Positions 1 to 7,915 of a DNA stretch of 64,000 bases are shown one piece after another. The stretch is from Mesobacillus boroniphilus JCM 21738 (GTDB lineage Bacteria > Bacillota > Bacilli > Bacillales > Cytobacillaceae), in contig NZ_BAUW01000003.1 in the NCBI RefSeq assembly GCF_000517385.1, positions 1 to 64,000 of the forward strand. The letters run 5' to 3'. A program made the translations under genes and the position numbers. Every line of letters begins with the position of its first letter. Within the stretch, counting starts at the first letter, position 1. The notes under the pieces were generated by a model. The model saw only the letters and a program-made list of their open reading frames with translations. It ran no database searches and was not told where the DNA came from.

Positions 1-61
1 CGACTTCACCGGTCGGCCCTCCAACGCTTGTCGGGGCTGAACAAGGCGCTTGCGCTATTCT
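1..61. repeat. Partial copy of a Bacillaceae interspersed repeat, cut by the window edge
   Basis: Bases 1-61 match bases 53680-53740 with only a few differences. They carry the same core, GCTTGTCGGGGCTGA, followed by GGCGCTTGCGCT. The copy at 53632 is longer on its left side, so this one probably continues upstream of the window. Shorter relics lie at 38331 and 31385. This family is common between genes in Bacillus-related genomes; its function is unknown. Confidence 0.8.
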
Positions 62-492
62 TATGAGAGAGGATGCTTTAAATATCGAAAAACCTTACGA
101 AATGAAACATTAAAAACAAAAAGGAAACCAGAAATATTACTCGGCTTCCTGCTTTGGCGTATCTGGCTGACACATTTTATCGACAGCAAAGCCAATTACA
201 AGCATCATTGCAATCGGAATGGAGAAGTTTAAAATATGAACAATTGTCATGTCCAGGTCCTCCCTTAACCCTTAATCAGGTTTACATATTATTTACATTA
301 TATTGTATTTGTCACAAAATAGACACATTCACTTTTGATTATTCTGAAAACTTTACAGATTTAATGAGTTTACCCCTATTTTCACTATGAATCTCTTCAT
401 TAACTTCAACGATTCCCAACAAATATTTCAAGGTTTTATCACATTTTTTTGCTAGTTTTAAAAAGAGAATAATACAGGGAGGAGGCAGCTGT
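62..492. other. Intergenic region before nosD; no gene supported
   Basis: About 430 AT-rich bases with no convincing coding frame. Short open frames lack a good ribosome-binding site and resemble nothing known. A TGTATTTGTCACA stretch near 308-320 faintly resembles an FNR half-site but is not symmetrical enough to call. A promoter for nosD must lie here or further upstream. The last 15 bases contain the nosD ribosome-binding site (GGGAGGAGG). Confidence 0.5.
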
Positions 493-1838
493 ATGTGGAG
501 GCTGAAAAGGCCGCTTGCATTTAATTTCTTTTTGCTTCTAATGCTCATCCCCATTCATTCCTATGCCAATGAATTTAAAGTGGAGGACGGCCAATCAATC
601 CAGAGAGCTGTTGACCGTGCCAGCAATGGGGACACCATCCTTATCTCCCCAGGAGTCCACAAAGAAAGTGTCGTGATCAATAAGGAAGTGTCTATAAAAG
701 GAGAAGATGGAGCAATTATTGATGGCGGTGGAAAAGGAAATGTCATCACGGTCACAGCTTCGAATGTGGTAATTGATGGACTTACAATCCAGAACAGCGG
801 GTCTGGACAGGAGGACAGCGGAATTTACATTAAAAAAGCTGACAGAAATGTCATCCAAAACAATACTTTGAAAAATGTTCAGTACGGAATATATATAGCA
901 GACAGCCATGAAAACCAGCTGCTTGAAAATAGCATTACAAGCAACAAAGCGCATTTCTCTAAGCGTGGGAACGGCATTCATATGTTCAAGGGAGGCGGTC
1001 ATTTGCTGAAAGGAAACGTGATCGCCAATGTACAGGATGGGGTTTACTTTGATTTTACTGAAGATATTCAGGTGTCGGAGAATCATGTAAGTGAATCACG
1101 CTACGGAATGCATTTTATGTTCAGTGAAGGAATTCTAGCTGAGAGAAATCATGTTGAAAAAAATGTGACCGGATTCATGGTGATGGATTCAAATCATATT
1201 GACTTCATAGAAAACAAGGTAACGAACCACTTTCATTTCCGCGGCTACGGAATTTTGATTTATGAAACGAAGAATGTACTGGTTGAGGGCAATGATATAC
1301 TCCGGAACAGCACAGGACTTTCCCTTGAATATGGGGTAGATACTTTGATAAACAGGAATCAGATTGCCGCTAATCAGGTAGGTCTTGAATTCATGGGAAA
1401 GAATGAAAATAACACGTTTTCCGAAAACAACTTCATCGGGAATGTCGTTCAGTCGAAGATTTCCGGGGAGGATATGAGGCTGGATGATGGTGTGAAGGGA
1501 AACTATTGGGATGATTACAGCAGTTTTGACCTTTCAGGTGATGGAGTGGGAGAAGAAGCACACAAAGCTGGTTCACTGTATGATCGCTTATTGAGGAAAC
1601 AGCCGTACTGGCAATTCTTTTTTGAAAGTCCTTCGATCAAGCTGTGGACCAAAGCGGAGGCTTTATTTCCTTCTTTTGGGGCAGCAGATGTTTATGATGC
1701 CGCCCGCTGATAGAGCCAGTAACCATGCTTCAGGAAGCAGAACAGCGGAGCAAGGACAGAATGATGCCAGGAGTAATAGGCATACTGTTTATTTTGTTCT
1801 CGATATTCGTCATTGTGAAAGGAAGGAAACTGCGATGA
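493..1838 (+). CDS. nosD: NosD, nitrous-oxide reductase maturation protein (frame break near 1704)
   Basis: NosD is an exported parallel beta-helix protein that works with the NosFY ABC transporter to mature the copper sites of N2O reductase. A signal peptide (residues 1-25) is followed by repeated short G/N-rich strands with N-rich turns (CASH/NosD repeats, residues about 35-340). The frame closes at 1710, but the -1 frame continues through EPVTMLQEAEQR and ends in a transmembrane helix (GVIGILFILFSIFVIV) and a basic tail, stopping at 1838 and overlapping the next start. Adding one C to the CCC run near 1704 restores a protein of about 448 residues. First gene of nosD-nosL-nosY-nosF. Start chosen after GGGAGGAGG. 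Confidence 0.93.
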
Positions 1839-2299
1839 TCAAAAAGCTTGGGATACTTTTGATGATGTCTGTTGTGGCAGTATCAGGCTGCAGCAACAGT
1901 GCGATGGAACCGGAGGAAATCAACCCGGAAATTGATGTGTGCGAGGTTTGCAATATGGGCCTTGCCCACGAGCATTATGCTACAGAGGTTGTCACTGCCG
2001 ATGGCGAAATATATAAATTTGATGATATTGGCTGTATGGATGAATTCCTGGAAATGGAGACAGCTCTAAAGGAAGAAAGTGCAGCGAAAAAATATGTAAG
2101 AGACGTGGATACGGGAGAATGGATTGAACTGGACAAAGCCTATCACGCATACCATCCGGATTTCTGGACACCGATGGCAAATGGTGTAGTCAGTTTCAAG
2201 GACAGGGAGAGCGCTGAAAATTATGTTAAGGAACAGGGAATGGGCGAAGTGCTGGATTATGAGTCATTAATGAAACATGAGTGGAGCTGGGAGCAATGA
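1835..2299 (+). CDS. nosL: NosL, copper-binding lipoprotein
   Basis: 154 residues. The N-terminus is a lipoprotein signal with lipobox VSGC (Cys at about residue 19), so the protein sits on the outer face of the membrane. The NosL copper motif is visible as CEVCNMG, followed by a DDIGCM segment typical of the family. NosL is known as a Cu(I) chaperone for nitrous-oxide reductase. ATG at 1835 follows GGAAGG and overlaps the restored nosD stop; the stop overlaps the nosY start (ATGA), so translation is probably coupled. A second NosL-like protein lies convergently at 3889-4503. Confidence 0.92.
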   Translation: MIKKLGILLMMSVVAVSGCSNSAMEPEEINPEIDVCEVCNMGLAHEHYATEVVTADGEIYKFDDIGCMDEFLEMETALKEESAAKKYVRDVDTGEWIELDKAYHAYHPDFWTPMANGVVSFKDRESAENYVKEQGMGEVLDYESLMKHEWSWEQ

Positions 2300-3113
2300 G
2301 GCACATCGCGGGGCAGCAGTTGACCTTGATGATGAGAAGCCATTGGCTTGCCGGCTTTGGCATATTGTTCTCATCTCTTGCCGTGATGGTCGCTTTTCTG
2401 GGCAACACAGGAGGAACAGGGTTTGACGGGTTTAACAGGATGACGGCCAGCTTGCTGAATATCAACTTACTGCTGATTCCTTTGCTGTCTTTGCTGATCG
2501 GCAGCTTGTTTTTGTCAGGTGAAAAGGAAGACCGCGGGCTAACGCTGCTGCTGACATATCCAATTTCACCATGGGCAGTTATATTTGGGAAGTATGCCGG
2601 TTTGTTTGCTGCAGTCTGGTCTGTATTGACTTTTGGATATGGTACAGCATTGCTCGTCATCTTCTTCGTTGGCGGAGGAGTCTCTGTTTCCTTGCTGATA
2701 TTGTTTTATGTGTATTCGATCCTGCTGGCGGCTATTTTCCTGTCGCTGGCGATGATGATTGGCATAATGGCCAAAACGCGGTTCCAGGCGCTGGGGATAA
2801 GCTTGATTGTCTGGGCATTCCTTGTGCTTTTCTATGAATTTATCATTATGGGGTTGAGCATGTTCATGATGAAGCAATGGCTGCTGCCAATGCTGACTGT
2901 GTCCATATTTCTCAATCCAGTAGAGTTGATTCGCGTTCAGTCGATCCTGTCGCTTGATGGAGCATCGGTATTCGGGCCACGATTATATGATTTAACCATC
3001 TGGCAGATGGATTGATAGGCAAAACGCTATTCATTCTTGCTGTTTTGCTTTGGACGGTACTGCCTGTCCTATACTCTGTGTACAGGACTAAACGGGGGGT
3101 TGAGGATGAATAG
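2296..3113 (+). CDS. nosY: NosY, ABC transporter permease (frame break near 3010)
   Basis: Permease of the NosFY ABC transporter thought to supply a sulfur species for the copper clusters of N2O reductase. Six hydrophobic segments are visible, including LLIPLLSLLIGSLFLSGEKE, the conserved NosY-type region after the second helix. The frame closes at 3015; the adjoining frame continues with the last helix (LFILAVLLWTVLPVLYSVY) and a basic tail, ending at 3113 and overlapping the nosF start by 8 bases. One missing base near 3010 explains this. Restored length is about 272 residues. The start overlaps the nosL stop. Confidence 0.9.
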
Positions 3114-3815
3114 CAAGGAATGGATCAAGATAGAAGGATTGGCAAAACATTATAGTCCGACAAAGAAGATTACTGATATCAGCTTCTCAATCGACAAACC
3201 TGAAATCTTTGCACTCTGCGGCGGAAACGGTGCAGGAAAGAGCACATTGATCAAGATGCTTACAGGGATTATGAAGCCGACTGCGGGCATGGTATATATG
3301 GACGGTAAGGAAGCTGAACCGCAAAGTAAAGGGTTCAAAAAACTATTTTCATATATGCCGGATGAAATGCTCTTTCCCCGCCAGCTGACGGGGTTGGAAG
3401 TTTTGACTTTTTTTGCGAGGTTAAGAGGAATAAGTGATGAAAAAGTGACTGAAGCTCTTCACCAGGTTGGCTTATTTGATGTAAGGAATATGCAGATTAA
3501 ACAATATTCTAAAGGAATGCAGCAGCGGCTTTCGCTTGCGCAGGCGCTGTTGCCGGATGTCCCGCTGCGAATTCTCGATGAACCAACCAATGGTCTAGAT
3601 CCACTCTGGGTGTACCGCTTCAAGGAGATTATCCTGGAAGAGAAACGCCAGGGCAGAACGATTTTCTTTACTACCCATATCCTCAGCCTGGTCGAGGAAT
3701 TGGCTGACAGAGCTGCGTTCATGCAGGAGGGCATATTCGGTATTGTGATTCAGTAGAATCACTAGTGCAAAATAACGGAGTCTATACGCCACTTGAAAAG
3801 GTCTTCTTCAATTAG
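3106..3815 (+). CDS. nosF: NosF, ABC transporter ATP-binding protein (frame break near 3733)
   Basis: Cytoplasmic ATPase partner of NosY. Walker A is GGNGAGKST (about residues 41-49), the signature is YSKGMQQRLSLAQAL, Walker B is LRILDEPTNGLD, and the H-loop is FFTTHIL. The frame closes at 3756 but the conserved C-terminus continues in the next frame (CDSVESLVQNN, ending EKVFFN) to 3815; one extra G in the GGG run near 3733 restores it, giving about 236 residues. ATG 3106 follows GGGGGG and GAGG and overlaps the restored nosY end. Last gene of the operon, followed by a terminator. Confidence 0.92.
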
Positions 3816-3837
3816 ATATTAGTTAAATACCAGACGA

Positions 3838-3873
3838 AAAATCCCGGTGCTAGATTACACACCGGGATTTTAT
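3838..3873. terminator. Bidirectional terminator between nosF and the second NosL
   Basis: AATCCCGGTG (3840-3849) pairs with CACCGGGATT (3860-3869). T-rich tracts follow on both strands (TTTTATTT on plus, ATTTTTCG on minus), fitting the two convergent genes. Confidence 0.85.
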
Positions 3874-3888
3874 TTCGTAAAGTCACCA

Positions 3889-4503
3889 TTAATGGCCGCT
3901 TTCTTCATCCATTTCGCTGTCCTTATCCTTATCCATGCTGTCGCTATTCATCTTCATTTTTTTCATATAGCGTTCGTTTGCGATTTGGTCGATTTGCTCC
4001 CATGTTGCCATGGCAGGATTCTTGTCGCTGTTTTCTGAAATGAATTTTTCGGCGCTTTCGCTGTCTTTGAAGAATGCGTAGCCGTATTTCATAGGTGTTT
4101 TAAGGTCTGCTTTTACAGGAGTCGCAGAATCAGCCTCGACCCATTCTGATGTGATATAATCACGGACCCATTTCTCCTCGAATTCAACATCATCACGTCT
4201 AGTGATATTCAATAGGCAGCCTGAGTCATCAAAGAATACATATTCTCCGTCCTTGGTTTTGGCCTGTGCGGTGAAAACTCCCATTGGATCAGCTTCCTCG
4301 TACACTTTCATATTGCAGAATGCACAAACATCGTCAGCACCTGGTTCATGAGGGCCATCTGCATGGTCATCTTCATCATGTTTCACTTCAGTTGCCGCAG
4401 TTTCCTGACCGTCTTTTTGTTCATTTTCAGCCGCTTCATCTCCGCAGGCAGAAACGATTGTCATTAAAAATAATGCCGCCATGATAGCAATTAATTTCTT
4501 CAT
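3889..4503 (-). CDS. NosL-family copper lipoprotein, acidic/His-rich variant
   Basis: 204 residues. A lipoprotein signal ends at VSAC (Cys about residue 20). An acidic linker rich in His, Asp and Glu follows (KHDEDDHADGPHEPGADD), then CAFCNMKV, matching the NosL copper motif, and DDSGC, matching the second Cys site of the family. The C-terminus is a Met/Lys/Asp/Glu-rich tail (KKMKMNSDSMDKDKDSEMDE). Compared with the NosL in the operon it is about 50 residues longer, with extra potential metal ligands at both ends. It probably delivers or buffers copper outside the membrane. It is transcribed alone from 4503, with RBS AGGAGG. Confidence 0.85.
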   Translation of the reverse strand: MKKLIAIMAALFLMTIVSACGDEAAENEQKDGQETAATEVKHDEDDHADGPHEPGADDVCAFCNMKVYEEADPMGVFTAQAKTKDGEYVFFDDSGCLLNITRRDDVEFEEKWVRDYITSEWVEADSATPVKADLKTPMKYGYAFFKDSESAEKFISENSDKNPAMATWEQIDQIANERYMKKMKMNSDSMDKDKDSEMDEESGH

Positions 4504-4905
4504 AAAAATCTCCTCCTTTAATCGAATTTAATCCTATCAGGGAGTTGTGATTAAAATGCGAAAAATCAAAGGAAAAAGCGTGAGAAGCATACTATTTTTG
4601 TGGCGGTTTTGTGACAATTATCCAAGCTTTAATGAATTGCATATAAGCCGTTTATTAAAACGGTAAAGAAAAATTCCTTTTAGGGAGAGAATTAACTGAT
4701 GGGCAAAGCCTTGTTGCGAATATCGCACTTTAAAAAAATAATGCGAGGATGGGGCAAAGATTGCAGCCAGCCTGGCCAAACAGAGAATCAGCCTATGAGG
4801 CTGGTTCTTTTTTGGGGGGCCAAAACATTCAAGACAAAGCCTCTTATAGGAAATACCTGTTCTAAAGCGCCGGTTTCCATTGTAATTTATATAAATACTT
4901 AACTG
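4504..4905. other. Intergenic region with a terminator-like hairpin
   Basis: No convincing gene in 400 bases. A 68-codon open frame from 4699 follows GGGAGAG but ends in low-complexity sequence and has no recognisable features. CAGCCTATGAGGCTG (about 4791-4805) followed by a T run is a small Rho-independent-terminator-like hairpin on the plus strand. The stretch just before it (AATGCGAGG ... GATTGCAGCCAGC) is partly repeated near 59296-59331, so it may belong to an unrecognised repeat or small RNA. Confidence 0.4.
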
Positions 4906-5210
4906 CTAATCCTGTTTTCTCCAGCTCTTAAACTTCATGAAATCAAGATAATAAGAAAAATCTTCTTTGCTGATTCCGTTTTTTATAGCTTCATCAACAG
5001 TCATCCTGGCGGCTTTCATGTTTTGCTGTCCCATCAAGTACGTATCTAAGTTGTCTGCCAGACGAGAAAAAACTTGAAGCGATGGATTTCCCTGGATCCC
5101 TCTTTCGTATAACTGAGATAGGATTTGGAAACATTTTCTTTTTCAGAGAGTTCACTAATGGAATACTTTTTTTCAAGCCTTAAACTTTTAATTTTCTCTC
5201 CAACTGTCAT
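4906..5210 (-). CDS. SinR-like transcriptional repressor, second copy (frame break near 5110)
   Basis: About 101 residues after repair of one missing base around TATACGAAAG. The N-terminal HTH_3 domain (residues about 1-65) contains SISELSEKENVSKSYLS, then ERGIQGNPSLQVFSRLAD. The C-terminal part (MTVDEAIKNGISKEDFSYYL) matches the SinI/SinR interaction hairpin (EA-x3-G-I-s-k-E-x-F). It is therefore a paralogue of the SinR at 6215-6547. It runs divergently from the small zinc-ribbon gene, with two GAAC/GTTC palindromes between them, which suggests autoregulation. RBS GGAG precedes ATG 5210. Whether it is truly broken or only mis-sequenced cannot be decided here. Confidence 0.8.
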
Positions 5211-5250
5211 AAGAGAATCTCCTTTTTATCATCTAATAATTCATTATAAC

Positions 5251-5264
5251 GAACAATATAGTTC
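5251..5264. promoter_or_regulatory. Palindrome GAACAATATAGTTC, candidate SinR-type operator
   Basis: A perfect inverted repeat (GAAC-N6-GTTC) 41 bases upstream of the SinR-like gene start. SinR of Bacillus subtilis binds GTTCTYT-type half-sites, and the right arm here reads GTTCTTTT. Binding is inferred. Confidence 0.5.
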
Positions 5265-5301
5265 TTTTGAAAATACAAGAAACTGAGATAAACGGAGTAA
5301 A

Positions 5302-5340
5302 TTCTTAAAAAAGAACGAAATTTTGTTCTTTTTTTAAGAA
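5302..5340. promoter_or_regulatory. Long inverted repeat with GTTCTTTT arms, candidate SinR operator
   Basis: TTCTTAAAAAAGAAC and GTTCTTTTTTTAAGAA flank GAAATTTT, giving arms of about 15 bases that differ by one base in the A/T run. It lies between the divergent SinR-like gene and the zinc-ribbon gene, roughly 95 bases from each start. The arms contain GTTCTTT, the SinR half-site consensus. A hairpin in RNA is the alternative reading. Confidence 0.5.
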
Positions 5341-5433
5341 AATTTAGCGATATTTTAGACTTTTTCAGAATGGATGCAAATGGACTATACTCGAATGGAA
5401 TATAATAACAAATCACTTTTTAAAGGGGGCTGG

Positions 5434-5628
5434 ATGGCCATGTACAGAAAAAATTGTGACCGATGTAACCGTCCTTCGTTTAGCAGCAGTGAGGTCGGAG
5501 AGTGGCTCTGCCCGATTTGCGGAAATGATTTAACGAGATACCCGTTTTTTAATGCCATCAGGCTTGAGAAAATCGCTATTTTACCGCGCTTAAAAAGGCA
5601 AATATATAAGAAAACTGGCCATCCATAG
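5434..5628 (+). CDS. Small zinc-ribbon protein of unknown function
   Basis: 64 residues, or 62 if the second ATG at 5440 is used; the AAAGGGGG ribosome-binding site favours 5440. Two CxxC pairs (CDRC at residues 8-11 and CPIC at 26-29) make a likely structural zinc ribbon. The remainder is basic (LPRLKRQIYKKTG). It lies downstream of the candidate SinR operators, divergent from the SinR paralogue, which suggests control by a SinR-type repressor. I do not recognise a named family. Confidence 0.6.
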   Translation: MAMYRKNCDRCNRPSFSSSEVGEWLCPICGNDLTRYPFFNAIRLEKIAILPRLKRQIYKKTGHP

Positions 5629-5865
5629 GATCATCTCAAGTTTATGGGGGTTATTTTAAAAAAAGAGTTCAACAATTAGAGCTATAATTTGACAAAAATC
5701 TTTAAGTAAATGGTTTTAATCTTCAGATAATATCACTTTCATGCCATGATTTTGTAATTGTTTGGAAGAAAAGAGAAAAAGCACTTCTATTGTTGCCGAC
5801 AAATATTTACATGTTAAATATATAGAACAATGTACAATGACATTGGGAGTAAAAAAGTGAGTAAA

Positions 5866-5972
5866 AAGATACAGAAAAAGGCAAACTTGTTGAAAAACTA
5901 GGACGCAAAGTCACGGATCTAAGGTGCGATGTACTATGATGGCCGGACTGCCTGGAATACTAACTGTATTTT
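5866..5972 (+). promoter_or_regulatory. Cyclic di-GMP-I (GEMM) riboswitch upstream of sinI
   Basis: The order of conserved blocks fits the GEMM-I aptamer: GGCAAAC (5880-5886), a GAAA-type loop (TTGAAAAA), GACGCAAAG (5902-5910), CGGATCTAAGG (5914-5924), then ATGATGGCCGG and ACTGCC (to 5952). Core length of about 73 bases is normal. GGCA and TGCC close the core. ATACAG (5869-5874) can pair with CTGTAT (5964-5969), which ends only three bases before the sinI ribosome-binding site (GGGGGGAA, 5973-5980). That placement suggests control of translation start; no intrinsic terminator is seen between aptamer and gene. The direction of switching is not clear from sequence. Confidence 0.9.
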
Positions 5973-5984
5973 GGGGGGAAGAAC

Positions 5985-6110
5985 TTGATTAAAGAACAGG
6001 TAGTTTTCGAAGAACTGGATACAGAATGGATGAAGCTTATAATGGAAGCATTAGAGATGGGAATTAACAAAGAAGAAATCAGGGAGTTTTTAACTAAGAC
6101 CACTAAGTAG
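5985..6110 (+). CDS. sinI: SinI-type anti-repressor, 41 residues, TTG start
   Basis: A short frame starting TTG 5985 after GGGGGGAA. The product is little more than the SinI hairpin: LDTEWMKLIMEALEMGINKE continuing into EIREFL, matching the SinI signature D-x-E-W-x-x-L-I-x-E-A-x-x-x-G-x-x-x-E-E-I-R-x-F-L. In B. subtilis SinI binds SinR and relieves repression of biofilm matrix genes. Here it is shorter than the usual 57 residues, lies convergent with sinR rather than upstream of it, and sits directly behind a c-di-GMP riboswitch. It would therefore couple c-di-GMP to SinR activity. Confidence 0.88.
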   Translation: MIKEQVVFEELDTEWMKLIMEALEMGINKEEIREFLTKTTK

Positions 6111-6183
6111 TCAAAGGATTCATACATAGAAAATAGATGTGCGTTCGAGCAGCTCTTATGGAGGTGCTTTTATTTTTGAACGA

Positions 6184-6211
6184 AAAACGGACAGCGCAGG
6201 CTGTCCGTTGA
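6184..6211 (-). terminator. Terminator of sinR
   Basis: AACGGACAGC (6186-6195) pairs with GCTGTCCGTT (6200-6209). On the minus strand it is followed by a T run (CCGTTTTTCG), so it ends sinR transcription; on the plus strand the T run is poor. Confidence 0.75.
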
Positions 6212-6214
6212 GAT

Positions 6215-6547
6215 TTATTTATTGTGGAGTCTCCATTTATTGAATTCCAGAAACTCGCGGAACTGGTCTTTTGTGATACCAGAATCCATTGCTTCTTTAA
6301 CAAGATTGACCCAATCAGAATCCATGTTTTCTTTGTCAGGCTGTTCATGGATTAGGTGGTCTACTGGTACATTCAATACTCCTGCTATCTTTTCTAAAAA
6401 TTGGATTGAAGGATTTGTTTGAAGGTTTCGCTCCAATGAGCTCAAATATGATTTTGCTACGCCAGCTTGCTCTGCCAGTTCAGATAAGGACATTCTTTTT
6501 TCTTGTCGAAGTTTCTTGACGCGTTCACCGATCACTGTTATCCACAC
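6215..6547 (-). CDS. sinR: SinR transcriptional repressor
   Basis: 110 residues. N-terminal HTH_3 domain: IGERVKKLRQEKRMSLSELA, then AGVAKSYLSSLERN with helix-turn-helix features and NPSIQFLEKIAGVLNV. The C-terminal SinI-like dimerisation hairpin reads DSDWVNLVKEAMDSGITKDQ, then FREFLEFNKW. SinR is the master biofilm repressor and is titrated by SinI. It faces the riboswitch-controlled sinI. GTTC-N8-GAAC palindromic sequence lies just upstream (6592-6607), consistent with autoregulation. Start ATG 6547; the ribosome-binding site is modest. Confidence 0.9.
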   Translation of the reverse strand: MWITVIGERVKKLRQEKRMSLSELAEQAGVAKSYLSSLERNLQTNPSIQFLEKIAGVLNVPVDHLIHEQPDKENMDSDWVNLVKEAMDSGITKDQFREFLEFNKWRLHNK

Positions 6548-6591
6548 ACCTTATCAATTTATAGTTATATCATAACAAATCTGATAATATA

Positions 6592-6607
6592 GTTCCATAT
6601 TGAGAAC
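6592..6607. promoter_or_regulatory. GTTC-N8-GAAC palindrome upstream of sinR, candidate operator
   Basis: GTTCCATATTGAGAAC sits 45 bases upstream of sinR, and ATAGAACG follows at 6613. The same GAAC/GTTC theme appears twice upstream of the SinR paralogue, so the three sites may be one regulon. The rest of 6548-6829 shows nothing else recognisable. Confidence 0.4.
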
Positions 6608-6829
6608 AACTTATAGAACGATTATAACCAACACTGAAGTTTTTTGGAGCCATTTTTAAGAAAAATCATGTTGGGAAAAAACTTATCGCTTTTATATCGG
6701 TCATTGTGATTACAGTTGTATATTATTTTATGAAGATTCTTTGAAAATTACAAACATGATTGTCAATTGTGTTCAAAAGGGCATAAACAAGGTAAAATGG
6801 TAGCAATCAGACAAGGTACGGGTGATGTT

Positions 6830-7558
6830 ATGCAGAAGAAGTATTTATTGATTTACGAAGAGATTTCGAAACAGATCCAGGAAGGGCATTATCCTCCTAA
6901 AACGATTTTGCCATCTGAAAATGAATTTGCGGATATGTACCAAACGTCCAGGGAAACCATCCGCAAAGCGCTGAATCTTCTTGCTCAAAATGGATTTATC
7001 CAAAAAATTCGAGGCAAGGGTTCACTTGTGCTGGATTTGAAAAGACATCAGTTTCCTATCTCCGGATTGATCAGTTTTAAAGAACTTGCGGAGAACATGG
7101 GTGGAAAGGCGAAAACGACTGTCGAAGAGTTCACTCTTGAAATCGCAGGCCGGGAAATTGCAAAGGAATTAAATGTAGCAGATGAGGAAAAGGTTTGGAA
7201 GATAAAAAGAGTCCGCCATATTGATGAAGAGCGTGTTATTCTCGATAAGGATTTTCTCGTCGAAACGCATGTGCCAGGACTGTCGGCCGAGAAATGCGAG
7301 AACTCGATATTTGAGTATATTGAGGGGCAGCTTGAGAAAAAAATCAGCTTTGCAAAGAAAGAATTCACGGTGGAGGAACCGAACGCCGAGGACCGGAAGC
7401 TTCTTGATATGGAAGGATTCCATGCAATCGTCATCGTGAAAAACTATATTTATTTTGATGATGCCACCCTGTTCCAATATACAGAATCAAGGCACCGTCC
7501 CGACAAGTTCCGTTTCGTTGATTTTGCCAGACGGATGGATACCCAACAGTCTTTATAA
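6830..7558 (+). CDS. treR: GntR-family regulator, TreR-type (trehalose repressor)
   Basis: 242 residues. A GntR winged helix (residues about 3-70) reads YEEISKQIQEGHYPPKTILP and SRETIRKALNLLAQNGFIQK. A UTRA effector domain follows (about 90-235), ending with the typical YTESRHRPDKFRFVDFARR. The phrase KYLLIYEEI plus this ending is characteristic of TreR, which senses trehalose-6-phosphate. Neither treP nor treA is near, unlike the usual treP-treA-treR operon, so the gene is isolated or acts on distant genes. ATG 6830 is chosen by homology of the N-terminus; its ribosome-binding site is weak. Confidence 0.78.
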   Translation: MQKKYLLIYEEISKQIQEGHYPPKTILPSENEFADMYQTSRETIRKALNLLAQNGFIQKIRGKGSLVLDLKRHQFPISGLISFKELAENMGGKAKTTVEEFTLEIAGREIAKELNVADEEKVWKIKRVRHIDEERVILDKDFLVETHVPGLSAEKCENSIFEYIEGQLEKKISFAKKEFTVEEPNAEDRKLLDMEGFHAIVIVKNYIYFDDATLFQYTESRHRPDKFRFVDFARRMDTQQSL

Positions 7559-7567
7559 GAAAAAAGA

Positions 7568-7590
7568 AGCTGCCAATTGGCAGCTTTTAT
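7568..7590 (+). terminator. Terminator after treR
   Basis: AAGCTGCC-AATT-GGCAGCTT followed by TTATTCTT, 10 bases after the stop. Confidence 0.85.
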
Positions 7591-7639
7591 TCTTAGATAA
7601 AGAATCACTATTTGGACAAGCTGATTGCTTATTTCTGAT

Positions 7640-7915
7640 TTAATGCTTCGGGTATTTGCCGACAAGATGGATGGCACTGATGATTCTTTTATTGATCCAG
7701 GTTCTGTTTTCCTGGGTATTAAGTTGCTCGTATACCATCTTCCGGCCATCTTCTGTAGTGACGTAGTGACTTGGAAGAGTGTTCAGGCTGATGGCAATGA
7801 TATCATTCCGGCACTTCTCGCAATTACAGAAGGTCTGGTAATCAGGGCTCATCATCAACACATTGACAAGAGTGGAAACGACCTCTTCCATTACATTGAC
7901 ATAACTAAATTTCAT
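7640..7915 (-). CDS. ComFB-like protein
   Basis: 91 residues. The ComFB family pattern is visible: N-terminal V-N-V-M-E-E-V-V, then FCNCEKCRNDIIAISLNTLP and HYVTT. The Cys cluster CxCxxC is the likely zinc site. ComFB lies in the comF competence operon of B. subtilis, but here it stands alone. Recent work describes ComFB-type proteins as cyclic-dinucleotide receptors, which would fit a neighbourhood that also holds a c-di-GMP riboswitch; that link is my inference. Start ATG 7915 follows AGAAGGCACC, a weak ribosome-binding site. Confidence 0.78.
   Translation of the reverse strand: MKFSYVNVMEEVVSTLVNVLMMSPDYQTFCNCEKCRNDIIAISLNTLPSHYVTTEDGRKMVYEQLNTQENRTWINKRIISAIHLVGKYPKH

Noticed and set aside
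300-325. FNR-type operator before nosD (TGTATTTGTCACA)
   Set aside because: One half-site is poor and the spacing is off by one base. With the known base losses it cannot be excluded, but it does not meet the standard.
154-390. 78-codon open frame near the window start
   Set aside because: No ribosome-binding site, hydrophobic but unstructured product, no similarity I can recognise.
493-3815. Programmed ribosomal frameshifting in nosD, nosY and nosF
   Set aside because: No slippery heptamer plus downstream structure is seen, and dozens of unrelated genes break the same way. Missing bases explain all of them.
4699-4902. 67-codon open frame as a gene
   Set aside because: It runs through a terminator hairpin, has no recognisable domain and ends in low-complexity sequence.
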